From: Candidatus Margulisiibacteriota bacterium
GTDB lineage: Bacteria > Margulisbacteria > Riflemargulisbacteria > GWF2-39-127
Direction: 5' to 3'
Assembly: GCA_003242895.1 (NCBI GenBank)
Contig: QKMY01000005.1
Location: forward strand, 1 to 42,215
DNA: 42,215 nt
Shown here: piece after piece, positions 25,391-34,155 of the stretch
How the letters are laid out: each line of letters opens with the position of its first letter
Numbering within the stretch: the first letter of the stretch is position 1
Program-made: the position numbers and the translations under genes
Notes under the pieces: model-generated
The model's input: only the letters and a program-made list of their open reading frames with translations
Databases searched by the model: none
Told to the model about the DNA's origin: nothing

Positions 25391-26482
25391 ATGAGTAAGC
25401 TGCTAAACATACCGAAACAGCACACACCGAAACTCTGCACCCTCATCACCGGCGGGGCCGGCTTCATCGGGATCAATTTATCGCATCGGCTTCTCAAATC
25501 TGGAAAGCCAATACTCATTTTGGACAACCTTTCGAATCCATATGCAGAACAAAATCTAAAATGGCTTCGTGCCCTTCATGGAGACACCGTTCAGACACTA
25601 ACAGCAGATATCCGGGACAGAGATTCTTTGCATGACGCCATACAAAAATGCGACGAAATCTTCCATCTTGCTGCCTACGTTAAGCTCGGGAAAGATCTGG
25701 CTGAGCCGATGAACGCCTTCGAAGCAAACTGTTGCGGGACCTTGAATATATTGGAAGAACTTCGATCCCAGAGTAAGCCAATCCCGCTATATTTTGCTTC
25801 TAACAAGGAAATCTATGGATCTCTTGCCGATATTGCACTAAGGAAAAACAAAACAAGATATGAGCCTGAAAATATTTTTTTTGCGTTAAATGGCATAAGC
25901 GAAAATCGACCTCTGGACTTGGAAAATCCGATAGCCTGCTCAAAAGGAACAGCAGATCAATATATCATGGCCTATTCAAGGAAGTTCAATATACCGGCGA
26001 TAGTCTTTCGTCTGAGTACTGTTTATGGGTATCACCAATGGTACGGCAACTGGGTAACACAAGGTATCATAAGTACAATAGCCGGAATCCAGGAACATGG
26101 GGAATGGGATTTTCTGCAAGTTACCGATTTGCTGTTCATCGACGACCTCATTGACGCGTTTTTCTTAGCGAGAACGCATATCAGTAAGATGTCCGGACAG
26201 GCCTTTAATCTTGGCGGCGGACCGGACAATACAATAAGTGTTATAGAATTTCTCGATCTTATCCAAGAAATGTTCCACCCGCACCATCCAATTATTGTAA
26301 CTGATACCCCGAGAAGCCGGGATCAGGCATATTACGCGACTGATTATTCCCATTTTAACAGTAATACGGGATGGCATCCTAAATTTGACATTAAGCACGG
26401 ACTTGAAAGGGTCTATGGCTGGTTGCTCGAACGAAGGAATGAAATCCCGGCATTAATAAACGTCAGGAGCGCCACATTATGA
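25391..26482 (+). CDS. NAD-dependent sugar epimerase/dehydratase, CDP-paratose 2-epimerase-like
   Basis: A 363-residue extended short-chain dehydrogenase. The NAD-binding TGGAGFIG lies at residues 20-27, LDNLSNP follows strand 2 and FHLAAYV is the next core strand. The best resemblance is to CDP-paratose (tyvelose) 2-epimerase: ASNKEIYG, PLDLENP, CSKGTADQYI and the following FRLSTVYG. The usual catalytic Tyr of the YxxxK motif is Ile181 here (PIACSK) while Lys185 is kept. Either another residue takes its role or the protein does not do normal epimerase chemistry. First gene of a five-gene run; its stop overlaps the next start (ATGA at 26479-26482). It ends three bases after the structured leader. 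Confidence 0.82.
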   Translation: MSKLLNIPKQHTPKLCTLITGGAGFIGINLSHRLLKSGKPILILDNLSNPYAEQNLKWLRALHGDTVQTLTADIRDRDSLHDAIQKCDEIFHLAAYVKLGKDLAEPMNAFEANCCGTLNILEELRSQSKPIPLYFASNKEIYGSLADIALRKNKTRYEPENIFFALNGISENRPLDLENPIACSKGTADQYIMAYSRKFNIPAIVFRLSTVYGYHQWYGNWVTQGIISTIAGIQEHGEWDFLQVTDLLFIDDLIDAFFLARTHISKMSGQAFNLGGGPDNTISVIEFLDLIQEMFHPHHPIIVTDTPRSRDQAYYATDYSHFNSNTGWHPKFDIKHGLERVYGWLLERRNEIPALINVRSATL

Positions 26483-27798
26483 AATTTGCACTTATTAATC
26501 CTCATTGGTCATTTAAAGGAAGCATCTATTTCGGTTGTAGAGAGCCCCACCTGCCTATCGAATACGGCTACGCAAAAACTCTCTTGGAAAAGAAAAAACA
26601 TGAAGTCCTCATTATTGATTGCCATAGGGAAAACTTGTCAGTAATGGAGTTACGGAACAAAGTCATTACCTTCAACCCCGATTATATAGTGATAACAACC
26701 GCACCCACGTATCTTTATTGGCGATGCACACCTCCGGAGCTGACGGCCCCGATTGAAACTATCGAGGCTATCAAAGACCTTGATTGTATCAAAGTCATTG
26801 TCGGCCCACATGGATCAGTTACCCCAGTGACAACACTTCGCAAACTGGGTGCAGATATAGTCATTATAGGAGAATGCGAAGAAATAATCCCATTGCTGAA
26901 TGACAAAAACCGCAACAAATGGAAAGACATCCACTCTATCTGCTATAAAGACAGAGACCAAATCTTCGTAACCGGGGGACCGCATGCGTCAAATATGAGC
27001 TTATTACCCCCGATCATATGGTCCAAAGCAACCCTCGACCAATATCGGCATCAGCATCACCGTTTTGACTCCAACGAATCCAGTAGCGGCGCTGAACTTG
27101 AAGGCTCAAGAGGCTGCCCGTACAACTGTTTATTCTGCGCTAAAGATAACTTTCGGAACAGGTATCGAAAAAGACCACTCACAATTGTACTTAAGGAACT
27201 GGATAATCTCATTAACAATGGAATTGAATACATCTATTTTATCGACGAAATATTTCTTCCCGACAAAGAATTACTTTCGGCCCTCATAGAAAGGAACATA
27301 AAATTCGGTATGCAAACAAGGATCGATCTCTGGAACCGGCAAACGATCGATCTTCTTAACCGGGCAGGATGCATATCGATGGAAGCGGGAATTGAAAGTA
27401 TTAGTGAAAAGGGACAGTTAATGATTAATAAGCAATATATAATTTCAACTGAACAGGCAACAGAATACCTGATATATGCAAAAAAAAGAATACCGTTTGT
27501 ACAAGCCACCTTAATTGACTCCAGACTCGACAGTCAGGAAGCTATTGAGAACTGGAGGCAATACTTACAGCACTTCGGCGTTTGGGCAAACAAGCCCTAT
27601 CCGTTATTTCCCTATCCAGGCTCGGCAGAGTACGCAAAAATGTGGGGAGACCCTGATATGCAGGCCTGGGAACGTGCCCAGGAATACTATCATAATACCT
27701 ATACGGAGTTTAATGACTTACAGGAAGAGCATTTTCTTCATTTATCAGAGCGGGAAGTGAGGTCGATACATGAACAACGCATGCGCATTACCAATTAA
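26479..27798 (+). CDS. B12-binding radical SAM protein (TIGR04295-like)
   Basis: A 439-residue protein. The N-terminal 180 residues form a cobalamin-binding-type Rossmann domain (LINPHWSF, GYAKTLLEKKKHEVLIID, IVGPHGSVTP, IIGECEEIIP). The radical SAM domain has C213-x3-C217-x2-C220 in SRGCPYNCLFC, with EAGIES later for the SAM-binding strand. The histidine usually seen in the DxHxxG cobalamin motif is not evident. Domain order and the segment YFIDEIFLPDKELL fit TIGR04295. Such enzymes make methylations or rearrangements on unactivated carbons. It shares overlaps on both sides, 4 bases with the epimerase gene and 29 with the glycosyltransferase gene, so the three are surely one transcript. Confidence 0.8.
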   Translation: MKFALINPHWSFKGSIYFGCREPHLPIEYGYAKTLLEKKKHEVLIIDCHRENLSVMELRNKVITFNPDYIVITTAPTYLYWRCTPPELTAPIETIEAIKDLDCIKVIVGPHGSVTPVTTLRKLGADIVIIGECEEIIPLLNDKNRNKWKDIHSICYKDRDQIFVTGGPHASNMSLLPPIIWSKATLDQYRHQHHRFDSNESSSGAELEGSRGCPYNCLFCAKDNFRNRYRKRPLTIVLKELDNLINNGIEYIYFIDEIFLPDKELLSALIERNIKFGMQTRIDLWNRQTIDLLNRAGCISMEAGIESISEKGQLMINKQYIISTEQATEYLIYAKKRIPFVQATLIDSRLDSQEAIENWRQYLQHFGVWANKPYPLFPYPGSAEYAKMWGDPDMQAWERAQEYYHNTYTEFNDLQEEHFLHLSEREVRSIHEQRMRITN

Positions 27799-28942
27799 AC
27801 GAATATTGATGACCGGAGAAATAACCAGCACTATCTGGACATACATGATGGAGCTAATCAAAGCACTCGATGAATATAACATTGAAGTAGTTTTGGCAGC
27901 GATGGGAGGGCTTCTTCCTGATGAACAAAAAGAAGAAATAAAAAAATTAGCAAACATCAAGGTATATGAAAGCAATTTCAAGCTTGAATGGATGGAAAAA
28001 CCATGGAAAGACCTGGAAAAAGCCGGCAAATGGCTGCTTATGCTGGAAAAGCTAACGAAACCGGACATTATACACTGCAATAGCTATGTATACGGCGCAC
28101 TTCCCTGGCACAATCCGGTTGTACTCGTAGGACATCCATATGTACTCCACCAACTCGCACTCCAGGCAGACGTCACCAAAGAACACGAAAAATACTATCA
28201 GCACGTACAAAGCAGTCTGGACAAAGCCGCGTCTATTGTCGTACCAACAAAACAGTTACTGTTTATGCTCGAAAAAAAATTCGGGCAATTAAGCAGAGCA
28301 CGCATCATTAGATACAGCAGGAATCCCTCACTTTTTCCACTTGGGAAAAAAAATCCGTTCATTTTTTCTTCTGAAGAGACATGGAATGATATTCCCTCTA
28401 TTGAAACGCTGAACAATATAGCGCCATCTCTGAATTGGCCAATCTATATAGCTAAAAATAGCGATGTCCCAGGAGAGAAACCTAACCCTTACCGCAACCT
28501 GTTAATCCTGGACCGGTTATCCTCAAAGCTCGCACGTTCCTGGCTAACCAGCGCAGCTATCTATGTTCTGCCATCAGGCAATGAATCCTTCGGCTTCTCA
28601 GTTCTCGAAGCTGCCTTGTCCGGATGCGTACTGGTATTGGGAGATACCCCGTCTCTCAGGGAGCTGTGGGGTGATTGCGCTGTTTACGTTGCTCGCAATG
28701 ATGAAGAAGGATTAAAAACAACACTAAAATTCCTTATAACGAGCAGGGACTTTTGCCAGAACATAGCTGCACGCTCTCACAAACAGGCACTCGAATATAT
28801 TCCCAAAAATATGGCAAAAAGTTATATTTCTTTATATCAGGAACTCAATATAGCACGTTACCAGAAATCAACGCTCACGATAAAACAAGATACTCCCCAA
28901 AAATACTGTGTCACTCAGCAGGCTACTTGTTTAAGCGCATAA
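27770..28942 (+). CDS. GT4-family glycosyltransferase
   Basis: A 390-residue GT-B glycosyltransferase. The C-terminal half has the group 4 donor-site motif: SGNESFGFSVLEAALSGCVLVLGD, with the two Glu (E-x7-E type spacing) that hold the nucleotide sugar, then LRELWGDCAVYV. The N-terminal half has MTGEITSTIWTYMMELIKALDE, an acceptor-side Rossmann pattern, and HPYVLHQLALQ. Donor and acceptor are unknown. Start ATG lies 29 bases inside the radical SAM gene with GAGGT upstream. It is probably part of a cassette that makes and attaches an unusual sugar, judged only from its neighbours. Confidence 0.82.
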   Translation: MNNACALPIKRILMTGEITSTIWTYMMELIKALDEYNIEVVLAAMGGLLPDEQKEEIKKLANIKVYESNFKLEWMEKPWKDLEKAGKWLLMLEKLTKPDIIHCNSYVYGALPWHNPVVLVGHPYVLHQLALQADVTKEHEKYYQHVQSSLDKAASIVVPTKQLLFMLEKKFGQLSRARIIRYSRNPSLFPLGKKNPFIFSSEETWNDIPSIETLNNIAPSLNWPIYIAKNSDVPGEKPNPYRNLLILDRLSSKLARSWLTSAAIYVLPSGNESFGFSVLEAALSGCVLVLGDTPSLRELWGDCAVYVARNDEEGLKTTLKFLITSRDFCQNIAARSHKQALEYIPKNMAKSYISLYQELNIARYQKSTLTIKQDTPQKYCVTQQATCLSA

Positions 28943-28954
28943 AAGGAGGGATTT

Positions 28955-30076
28955 ATGTTTATAAGCGATCCTGATTTAAATGAATTAGCTACCTATACAA
29001 GGGCCCAGGGGGCCATAAGTATTTATATTTACACTCCGCCCGATGAAAGCTTACAAGGATTCCGGACACGGCTCCATAGCTTTGGCGATGGCATAAGAAA
29101 AGAATCGGCCCAGTTTAATAATAGAGACCTTACCTTGCTCGTTCGAAAGTTTGAAGAGCTGGAACAACAATTTGTTGATAATCACGTTGAGAAAAAAGCG
29201 AGGACCTATTGTTTATTCTGGTCACCAGATTATTTCAAGCTTATCGAAGTACCTGTTAAGCTCAAGGAACAATATCGAATAAATCAAAGTTTTTATATTT
29301 TCCCAATACTGGGTCCGCTCCAACAATTTGAGCGCTTTGCAATTCTGGTATTTAACAAAAAAAAAGCTCGCATTTACAACTATTATCTTGAAAAAATCAA
29401 AGAGGAACAGTATATCGAGCATGATTATGTCATGCCGAAAACCAGACCCCCCGATGCCTATAAAGACAAGGTATTTCTAAATAAGCTTGATGAGGAATAT
29501 AATCGGCATCTGAAAGAGGTATCGATTTCATTATTTAATTATTTTAAAGAAAACAAATTCGACAGGTTACTGATTGCTTCGCAGCAAGACAAGATCAACG
29601 ATATCAAGCCTCACTTGCACTCCTACCTTCAACAAAGTCTTGTAGGGGAATTTGTCGCAGATGTTAATGATACCATCTCCATAATACAAGAAAAAACAGA
29701 AGAAACTGTCAATACCCATAGAAAAACAAAAGAAAAGAACCTGCTCAACCAGTTAAATCAGGATTTAGGCCGCCGGAAGGCTGTGTACGGCGCTCATGAT
29801 GTCGTTGACGCGCTGAGGGAGAAAAAAATCAAAGAAATCTACATTTCCCCGGATTTTCATATTAGCGGATACGCCTGTCCGGAAGAACATTTCTTCTCAG
29901 TTGATTATATCGGCGAGAAAAAATGTGCGCCTGACAACTCGGCAATGAAAAAAGAACAAAACTTAGAGGAAGATATTGCACAGGAAGCTTATCAGCAAAA
30001 CGCAAAAATTGTTTACATCTTTTACCCGGACGAAGAATTTAGCAAACATAATATCGCAGCTACCTTAAGATATTAA
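28955..30076 (+). CDS. baeRF-family (bacterial archaeo-eukaryotic release factor) protein
   Basis: A 373-residue protein with the two middle-to-C-terminal domains of archaeal/eukaryotic release factor 1 relatives: an N-terminal region (SIYIYTPPDE), a middle core with FAILVFNKKKARIYNYYL, the charged loop after it, and a C-terminal domain around VVDALREKKIKEIYISPDF and KIVYIFYPDEEFSKHNIAATLRY. No GGQ tripeptide is visible, so peptide release as in RF1 is not supported. Family knowledge: baeRF proteins are often annotated as host-attachment or ribosome-rescue-like factors and occur with stress genes. Strong AAAAGGAGGG before the ATG. Gap of 12 bases to the glycosyltransferase gene and 27 to the DUF2267 gene. 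Confidence 0.75.
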   Translation: MFISDPDLNELATYTRAQGAISIYIYTPPDESLQGFRTRLHSFGDGIRKESAQFNNRDLTLLVRKFEELEQQFVDNHVEKKARTYCLFWSPDYFKLIEVPVKLKEQYRINQSFYIFPILGPLQQFERFAILVFNKKKARIYNYYLEKIKEEQYIEHDYVMPKTRPPDAYKDKVFLNKLDEEYNRHLKEVSISLFNYFKENKFDRLLIASQQDKINDIKPHLHSYLQQSLVGEFVADVNDTISIIQEKTEETVNTHRKTKEKNLLNQLNQDLGRRKAVYGAHDVVDALREKKIKEIYISPDFHISGYACPEEHFFSVDYIGEKKCAPDNSAMKKEQNLEEDIAQEAYQQNAKIVYIFYPDEEFSKHNIAATLRY

Positions 30077-30103
30077 CGTATAAAAAACAAGGAGGGATTC
30101 TCT

Positions 30104-30538
30104 ATGAGCATGACCGGATTAGGAGTTTTTGATACAACCGTACAAAAATCAAACTTATGGTTAAAATCGATTATGGAAGAATTGGATTGGAACGACAAAC
30201 ATAAAGCATACCTGGCACTGAGAATAGTACTGCACACATTGAGAGACCGGCTCACGTTCGAAGCGGTAGTCGAGTTCGGAGCACAGTTGCCGATGCTTAT
30301 CCGTGGGCTTTATTATGAAGGGTGGGAACCGGAAGGGAAACCAATTAAGTATAAGCACAAGGAAGATTTCCTGGCACCGGTTGTCAGTCATTTTCAAGAT
30401 GATCCGCTACTGGATGCAGAGAGGGTTGCGCGTACGGTTTTTGATGTCATTGCAAAAAACGTCTCGGAGGGTGAAGTAAAAACAATAAAAAATCTTCTCC
30501 CGAAAGATCTTAGTAGCTTGTGGCCAAAAGCTGCGTAA
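30104..30538 (+). CDS. DUF2267 protein, copy 1
   Basis: A 144-residue helical protein of the DUF2267 family. Markers are the N-terminal SNLWLKSIMEELDW, AYLALRIVLHTLRDRLT, EFGAQLPMLIRGLYYEGW and the tail VIAKNVSEGEVKTIKNLLPKDL. A close paralogue (148 residues) lies at 33511-33957 after PEP synthase. DUF2267 proteins are frequent in bacteria under oxidative or starvation stress but their action is not known. AAGGAGGG stands about eight bases before the ATG. Last gene of the five-gene run; a long inverted repeat follows within ten bases of the stop. Confidence 0.85.
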   Translation: MSMTGLGVFDTTVQKSNLWLKSIMEELDWNDKHKAYLALRIVLHTLRDRLTFEAVVEFGAQLPMLIRGLYYEGWEPEGKPIKYKHKEDFLAPVVSHFQDDPLLDAERVARTVFDVIAKNVSEGEVKTIKNLLPKDLSSLWPKAA

Positions 30539-30548
30539 ATAGAGCGGG

Positions 30549-30607
30549 CTGGTTAGTTGTCAGTTATTAAGACTACTTTGTATTTTCAATAACTGACAGC
30601 TGGCTAA
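30549..30607. terminator. long inverted repeat after the DUF2267 operon
   Basis: The arms at about 30549-30568 and 30588-30607 pair over about 20 positions, including the exact 10 bp GTCAGTTATT/AATAACTGAC (30559-30568/30588-30597) and several G-U pairs further out; the loop is 19 bases. It sits ten bases after the operon's stop codon. It lacks a clean T-tract, so it may be a terminator/processing stem or the skeleton of a small mobile repeat. Confidence 0.45.
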
Positions 30608-31039
30608 TCCCTAAATCTCTGAACTGCATAATCGATATCGGTCTTAAGAAAATCCCGTAAAGCGTTTTTCTTGAGCTTATTGATATTTTATTATATTTTT
30701 TGAATTGGGTACGGATATCTCAACAATCTGGCATACCACCCAAAATATATGATCAAACATTATATAAAGATATGATAATTTAGTGGATTGACAAAGATAA
30801 TCCAAGATGATACCTTTGTCCGCACGTAAGAAGGCGTGTCACGATGAATATTCTTTATTATTGTTAAATTATTCCTGCCATTTTGCTTTTTACCAGATAA
30901 TAACAGGTAAACACATAAAAAATGAGATTAATTGATAAACAACCTCGCAGTCATTTCTACCCCTGCGCAATGTCGCAACAAATAACGGACGTTTATAGTG
31001 GTTTCATTGAAAGGCATTCATTTGAAAGGAGAAAGAAAA
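30608..31039 (+). promoter_or_regulatory. long leader and promoter region of PEP synthase
   Basis: No gene is seen in about 430 bases. A perfect -35 TTGACA lies at 30788-30793, with a weak -10 (TACCTT) after 17 bases. A possible hairpin follows from GACAAAG (30790-30796) and CTTTGTC (30814-30820), overlapping the promoter. Transcription from here would give a leader of over 200 bases, room for regulation. AAAGGAG stands nine bases before the ATG at 31040. Confidence 0.45.
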
Positions 31040-33445
31040 ATGATCAACCGAAGTAATTATACTGAATGGTTCGAACATATCGGTGCAGATGATGTCAATT
31101 TTGTCGGCGGGAAAAATGCCTCTCTGGGAGAAATGATCAGCTCATTAGGAAATCAGGGGATACAAGTTCCGGGAGGATTTGCAACTACCGCTACGGCGTA
31201 TTGGGTTTTCATTGATGCGAATGATCTCCGGGGAAGAATCTCAGAACTGCTGGATAACATGAAAAACCAGCAGAAATCGCTTGAGGACACGGGCAAAGCA
31301 ATTCGAAGACTATTTTTAAACGCAATGATTCCCGAACATCTCTCCGTGGCCATTAGAAATTCGTATAGAGATCTGGGGACTAGATATGGCAAAGAAAACG
31401 TTGATGTTGCAGTAAGGAGCAGTGCCACAGCGGAAGATCTCCCCGGAGCAAGTTTTGCAGGGCAACAGGAGACCTTTCTAAATGTAACAGGAGAGGATGA
31501 TCTGATGGATGCCTGTAAGCGATGCTACGCGTCCCTCTTTACCGATCGAGCCATAGTTTATCGCGAAAATCAGGGCTTTGATCATATGAAAGTCGCACTT
31601 TCAATCGGCATCCAGAAAATGGTTCGCGCTGACAAGGCTGGCGCAGGGGTAATGTTCACTCTTGATACTGACACCGGGTTTCGAAATGTGACCATGATAA
31701 ATGCTTCCTGGGGTCTGGGAGAAAATGTAGTCCAGGGAAAGGTAAACCCTGATCAATATACCGTTTTCAAACCTTTACTCGACAAAGACAATTTAAGACC
31801 GATCATTGAAAAAAACTTGGGAACCAAGGAAATCAAGCGGGTATATTCTACATTCGGTACTCAGGCGACCAAAGATGTTAACGCATCGAAACAAGAGCAG
31901 CAAAGCTTTGTCCTTAATGATGACGAAATTCTGACGCTGGGAAAATGGTCTGTCATCATTGAAAAACACTATAACCGGCCAATGGATATAGAATGGGCTA
32001 AAGATGGCGAAACCGGCAACCTCTATATAGTTCAGGCCCGGCCTGAAACCGTACAATCACGCAGAAAAACAGGCTACGCAAAAATATATACGCTAGCCGA
32101 AAAAGGCAAAAAGATAATAAAAGGACTAAGCATCGGGCAGGCAATTGCTTCGGGCAAAGTGAAAGTGATTAGAAGCCCTCACGATATGGACCAGTTTGAA
32201 GATAAGGATATTTTAGTAACCGGGATGACAGATCCGGACTGGGTTCCAATAATGAAAAGGGCCGCTGGCATTATCACTGATCAGGGAGGCAGAACGTCAC
32301 ATGCAGCGATTGTTAGCAGAGAGTTAGGAGTTCCCGCTATCGTCGGCACAGAGAATGCAACGCACGTCTTAAAAAATGAGCAGGAAATAACTATGTCCTG
32401 TGCCGAAGGAGAAGAGGGTTATGTCTATGAAGAACGGCTCCATTATGAGATATCAGAAATAAATTATAATGATCTGCCACGAGTAGAAACACCTCGTATT
32501 CTGATAAATATTGCCAGTCCCTCCGAAGCTTTTAACTGGTGGCAATTACCGGTCCGGGGAATTGGTCTGGCGCGGATAGAATTCATTATAAGCGATATTA
32601 TCAAAATCCACCCGATGGCCCTTGCCCGGTTTGAGCAGATTGAGGATAGGGATATACGAAAACAGATTGAAAAACTAACAACTCTTTATCCGGACAAATC
32701 AGAATATTTTATAGATCACCTATCACGCGGAATCGCCAAAATAGCAGCTTCACAGTATCCACACCGAGTTATTGTAAGAATGAGTGATTTCAAGTCAAAT
32801 GAATACGCCAACCTAATCGGCGGAAAATTATTCGAATATTCTGAGCCAAACCCTATGTTGGGATTTCGAGGAGCTTCTCGCTACTATAACGACCGCTATC
32901 GTGACGGATTCGCGTTAGAGTGCATGGCGGTAAAACGAGCTCGCGATGTTCTGGGGCTTTCAAATATAGCCATAATGATCCCCTTCTGCAGGACATTGGA
33001 AGAAGCAGACAAGGTACTAAACGTACTCTCGGCAAATGATTTGAACAGAGGCGAAAACGGTCTCCAGATTTTTGTAATGTGTGAAATTCCATCGAACGTT
33101 ATTCTGGCAACCAGGTTTGCAGAAAAATTTGATGGATTTTCAATAGGAAGTAATGACCTTACCCAGCTTGTTCTGGGCGTTGATAGGGACTCCGCAGAAC
33201 TATCAGGGCTATTTAACGAAGAAAACGATTCAATAAAAATAATGATCCGGGACCTTATTAACAAAGCCCATCAGGCAAACCGTGAAGTGAGCATTTGCGG
33301 ACAGGCCCCGAGCGACCTTCTTGATTTTGATACGTTCTTGGTACAGGCAGGTATAGACTCAATTTCTATCAATCCGGACAGCTTCGCAAAAGTGATTCAA
33401 CGAATTGCAGAAGTGGAACAGGGTCGAAGGCTCAAGGTAGCATAA
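31040..33445 (+). CDS. ppsA: phosphoenolpyruvate synthase
   Basis: An 801-residue PEP synthase (pyruvate, water dikinase), which makes PEP from pyruvate and ATP for gluconeogenesis. The N-terminal nucleotide-binding domain starts VGGKNASLGEM and has RSSATAEDLPGASFAGQQETFL. The swivelling phosphohistidine domain has GGRTSHAAI with His421 (E. coli position also 421). The C-terminal PEP/pyruvate barrel has GFRGASRYY, CEIPSNVILA, SIGSNDLTQ and the Cys in SICGQAPSD. I use the ATG at 31040 (nine bases after AAAGGAG), which matches family length; the upstream extension to 30998 is not supported. DUF2267 paralogues flank it on both sides. Confidence 0.95.
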   Translation: MINRSNYTEWFEHIGADDVNFVGGKNASLGEMISSLGNQGIQVPGGFATTATAYWVFIDANDLRGRISELLDNMKNQQKSLEDTGKAIRRLFLNAMIPEHLSVAIRNSYRDLGTRYGKENVDVAVRSSATAEDLPGASFAGQQETFLNVTGEDDLMDACKRCYASLFTDRAIVYRENQGFDHMKVALSIGIQKMVRADKAGAGVMFTLDTDTGFRNVTMINASWGLGENVVQGKVNPDQYTVFKPLLDKDNLRPIIEKNLGTKEIKRVYSTFGTQATKDVNASKQEQQSFVLNDDEILTLGKWSVIIEKHYNRPMDIEWAKDGETGNLYIVQARPETVQSRRKTGYAKIYTLAEKGKKIIKGLSIGQAIASGKVKVIRSPHDMDQFEDKDILVTGMTDPDWVPIMKRAAGIITDQGGRTSHAAIVSRELGVPAIVGTENATHVLKNEQEITMSCAEGEEGYVYEERLHYEISEINYNDLPRVETPRILINIASPSEAFNWWQLPVRGIGLARIEFIISDIIKIHPMALARFEQIEDRDIRKQIEKLTTLYPDKSEYFIDHLSRGIAKIAASQYPHRVIVRMSDFKSNEYANLIGGKLFEYSEPNPMLGFRGASRYYNDRYRDGFALECMAVKRARDVLGLSNIAIMIPFCRTLEEADKVLNVLSANDLNRGENGLQIFVMCEIPSNVILATRFAEKFDGFSIGSNDLTQLVLGVDRDSAELSGLFNEENDSIKIMIRDLINKAHQANREVSICGQAPSDLLDFDTFLVQAGIDSISINPDSFAKVIQRIAEVEQGRRLKVA

Positions 33446-33510
33446 TAAATAATTTCCGGATCCAGGAAAAGCAGCTTGGTTAAATAAAATCAAAAACGGG
33501 GGGATATGCA

Positions 33511-33957
33511 ATGGATGAACATGGGATTTGTGCAAATACAATAAAAACAGCGAATGAATGGTTAACTTTTATAATGAACGAGTTAGGCTGGGAAGATAAA
33601 AGAAAATCTTATATGGCATTATATTTGGTACTTCAAGCCTTACGAGACCAATTGAATACCGATGACGCAGCAGAATTCGGAGTTCAGTTGCCGATGCTTA
33701 TCAGGGTACTCTATTATGAAGGGTGGAATACAAATCTTAAGAATAGGAGACCGAAAAGAAAGGACTTTTTTCTCTCTATTAAGGAACAATTTAAAGATAG
33801 CAAGGAGATCAAACCGGAAACAGTTGCCAGTGCCGTGTTCAAGCTATTATCAAATCGCGTCTCAGTAGGAGAAATCAAAGATATAAGAAAGTTATTACCT
33901 TATGAATTGCGCAAATTATGGCCCAAAGAAGAGCTGGCCAGGTATCAGGCTGCTTAA
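33511..33957 (+). CDS. DUF2267 protein, copy 2
   Basis: A 148-residue DUF2267 protein, paralogous to the gene at 30104: both have the block EFG(A/V)QLPMLIR followed by LYYEGW, and similar tails ending LPxELRKLWPKE or LPKDLSSLWPKA. The first part NEWLTFIMNELGWED matches copy 1 as well. A GGGGGGAT ribosome binding site precedes the ATG. It follows ppsA by 65 bases with a small hairpin between, so co-transcription with PEP synthase is likely. Function unknown. Confidence 0.85.
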   Translation: MDEHGICANTIKTANEWLTFIMNELGWEDKRKSYMALYLVLQALRDQLNTDDAAEFGVQLPMLIRVLYYEGWNTNLKNRRPKRKDFFLSIKEQFKDSKEIKPETVASAVFKLLSNRVSVGEIKDIRKLLPYELRKLWPKEELARYQAA

Positions 33958-33971
33958 TTATGATTAAAAAA

Positions 33972-34000
33972 TTAAGAAATAAAGGAATTAATGATATAAT
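33972..34000 (+). promoter_or_regulatory. promoter upstream of the helical protein gene
   Basis: TTAAGA (33972-33977), a 17-base spacer and a perfect TATAAT (33995-34000). Transcription would start near 34007, giving a leader of about 150 bases before the ATG at 34156. Confidence 0.5.
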
Positions 34001-34155
34001 ATAATTGTCATGCAGCACCCTATTAATATATTATACGATGCAAATATGCCTCTATTACGAGTACATAGCGCATTAACTCATCACAGCATGGATTATAGCT
34101 TTACCAATTACACGCTATTTGCGCATATTTTTTAGCTGATTTTGGAGGATAGTCG

